From assembly GCA_900766795.1 (NCBI GenBank), contig CAAFWX010000094.1, forward strand, positions 1-6,147: 6,147 nt of DNA, in the 5' to 3' direction. The notes under the pieces are model-generated. The model saw nothing but the letters and a program-made list of their open reading frames with translations. It had not been told where the DNA came from and ran no database searches. The stretch comes from Oscillospiraceae bacterium (lineage in GTDB: Bacteria; Bacillota_A; Clostridia; Oscillospirales; Ruminococcaceae). The translations under genes were made by a program, and so were the position numbers. Shown piece after piece: positions 5,298 through 6,147 of this stretch. Every line of letters starts with the position of its first letter. The first letter of the stretch is position 1.

Positions 5298-5788
5298 CAC
5301 TTGAACAGATAGAACAGCGCCTTACCGCGCTGAAATCCGAGCAGGACAAACTTACCGCCGAGCTGGAACGGCTCAAATCCGAGCAGGCAGAGGTCAAGCC
5401 GTGGAGGGCGGAGAAAAACGCTGGATATTATATTCTCCAGAACAATGGGAATATCTGTTGCTTTGAAGAAACAGGTTTTGTAATTGATACAACAAGGCAC
5501 AAAATCGGCAACTACTACCGCACCCGAGAGCTAGCCGAACAGGACGCAAAAGAACTCGCCCTGCGCGGGCGTATAAGGCAGCTTCGGGACGCGCTTTGCG
5601 AGGGGTATCAGTTTGTGCACGATAAATTGAATTATTTCATCTTCTATTGTCACACAGATGGAGAATTTCAAGTTGATTGTTGCGCTGCTTGTCAATCAAT
5701 TGCAGAAGTTTATTTTGACACTAAAGACCACGCCCAGACCGCATGCGACATACTCAACGCAGAAATGAGGTCAAACAATGGAACGTGA
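5294..5788 (+). CDS. Coiled-coil phage protein with duplicated C-terminal module (164 aa)
   Basis: Residues 1-34 form a clear coiled coil (MTLEQIEQRLTALKSEQDK, then LTAELERLKSEQAE). The rest contains two related modules: 44-88 (GYYILQNNGNICC, ending GNYYRTRELAEQDAKEL) and 113-154 (NYFIFYCHTDGEFQ, ending AEVYFDTKDHAQTACDIL). Each has an aromatic strand, a turn with N/D-G, a variable part, then Y-(Y/F)-x-T-(R/K)-x-x-A-x-x-A and a helix. This layout is common in Firmicutes phage proteins of unknown function. The ATG at 5294 overlaps the HTH gene by 4 nt, with GGAGG (5279-5283) 10 nt upstream. Composition changes within the gene: 5440-5520 and 5610-5725 are A/T-rich, while 5520-5610 is G/C-rich. 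Coiled-coil oligomerisation is likely; no catalytic role is suggested. Confidence 0.85.
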   Translation: MTLEQIEQRLTALKSEQDKLTAELERLKSEQAEVKPWRAEKNAGYYILQNNGNICCFEETGFVIDTTRHKIGNYYRTRELAEQDAKELALRGRIRQLRDALCEGYQFVHDKLNYFIFYCHTDGEFQVDCCAACQSIAEVYFDTKDHAQTACDILNAEMRSNNGT

Positions 5789-5852
5789 GGACTTCTACTC
5801 CGCGCTGTGCGTCGCGCTGGTTCTGGTGATTATCATGTTGATTGTGGGGTGA
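5778..5852 (+). CDS. 24-aa single-span membrane microprotein
   Basis: An ATG at 5778, 7 nt after GAGGT (5767-5771), opens a 24-codon frame ending TGA at 5850-5852. It overlaps the preceding gene by 11 nt and is followed by the next start at 5858. The peptide begins with a charged MEREDFYS and continues with an uninterrupted hydrophobic stretch (ALCVALVLVIIMLIVG), enough for one membrane-spanning helix. The good ribosome binding site, the position filling an otherwise non-coding gap, and the strongly amphipathic layout support a real gene that is short enough to be missed by automatic callers. Function is unknown; small membrane proteins of this type occur in phage early operons. Chance is the main alternative. 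Confidence 0.6.
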   Translation: MEREDFYSALCVALVLVIIMLIVG

Positions 5853-5857
5853 AAAGT

Positions 5858-6147
5858 ATGTCAAAGCGTGAAAAAACGCGGGCTTTCCTAAGGCAATACA
5901 TAAGCAGCGCCCAAAGCCTTGAAGCACTGAAAACGCGCAGAAAGATTGTTGAGGAGCGCGGTGGGGACAATGCCGAAATCATAAGGCAAATTGAGGAACA
6001 GACCGTGATTTGCAATAAAAATATGCTTGATGTTCAAAGCCTTTTGGCTCGTTTCCCAGCTGGCAGCCGAAAGTTTAACGTCATGGCTATGAAATACCTT
6101 GACGGACTGGGCTGGATAAAAATATCAAATAAACTGTATCTTTCGGA
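5858..6147 (+). CDS. ArpU/DUF1492-like phage transcription regulator, N-terminal part; right end outside window
   Basis: The ATG at 5858 lies 5 nt after GGGGTGA (5846-5852) and the frame stays open to the right edge (96 residues plus two bases). Residues 1-68 are helical and charged, likely a coiled coil (SLEALKTRRKIVEE, then NAEIIRQIEEQ and NMLDVQSLLAR). Residues 75-96 (VMAMKYLDGLGWIKISNKLY) match the start of the sigma-70 region-4 fold seen in ArpU and DUF1492 phage proteins, usually written (L)(R)YLDGLxWxxIA, with the recognition helix falling beyond the window. Such proteins sit at the end of the early operon and are thought to switch on late or packaging genes. The assignment rests on the layout, position and the YLDGLGW block; the missing C-terminus leaves the exact family open. 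Confidence 0.75.
   Translation, partial: MSKREKTRAFLRQYISSAQSLEALKTRRKIVEERGGDNAEIIRQIEEQTVICNKNMLDVQSLLARFPAGSRKFNVMAMKYLDGLGWIKISNKLYLS

Overview
The window reads as part of the early / DNA-metabolism module of a phage or prophage of a moderately GC-rich Clostridia-type Firmicute, probably a gut Oscillospiraceae/Ruminococcaceae host. This rests on strong AGGAGG-type ribosome binding sites, dense stop/start overlaps, gene content (SF2 helicase, primase-ATPase, RusA, Lar-like and small zinc-finger proteins, an ArpU-like sigma-fold protein), and the frequent GCG, CGC and ATA codons. The host is inferred, not demonstrated. All convincing genes lie on the + strand.

Layout. Positions 2-955 hold the C-terminal part of an SF2 (DEAD/DEAH) helicase, open at the left edge. 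Its stop codon abuts the GTG start of a 737-residue multidomain replication protein (956-3169): PriCT_2-like N-terminus, a probable archaeo-eukaryotic-type primase core, a RepA/RecA-like ATPase and a C-terminal helix-turn-helix. A gap of about 300 bp (3170-3467) follows that is clearly structured. It has five units of a 34-bp iteron-like repeat with dyad centres (the first unit begins inside the primase gene), then a perfect 8-bp hairpin followed by six T's, then a 59-bp imperfect inverted repeat. That inverted repeat contains a Shine-Dalgarno sequence and a possible GTG-initiated 24-codon leader ORF ending one base before rusA.

From 3468 to the right edge is a tightly packed operon: RusA Holliday-junction resolvase; a 68-aa unknown protein; a Lar-like CPxCG protein; an 84-aa unknown basic protein; a 112-aa zinc-ribbon protein; a 71-aa Cys-rich protein with a GTG start; a 65-aa helix-turn-helix protein; a 164-aa coiled-coil protein with two related C-terminal modules; a 24-aa predicted membrane microprotein; and the N-terminal 96 residues of an ArpU/DUF1492-like sigma-70 region-4 regulator cut by the right edge. 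Most junctions overlap by 4-11 nt, so translational coupling is likely.

Working together (inference): the helicase and the primase-ATPase start phage replication, possibly at the iteron-rich gap beside the primase gene; RusA resolves branched intermediates; the small zinc/HTH proteins probably modulate host defence or transcription; and the ArpU-like protein would pass control to late genes. The least explained and most interesting part is the 3151-3466 repeat/hairpin region. I did not find a clearly novel defence or other multi-gene system.
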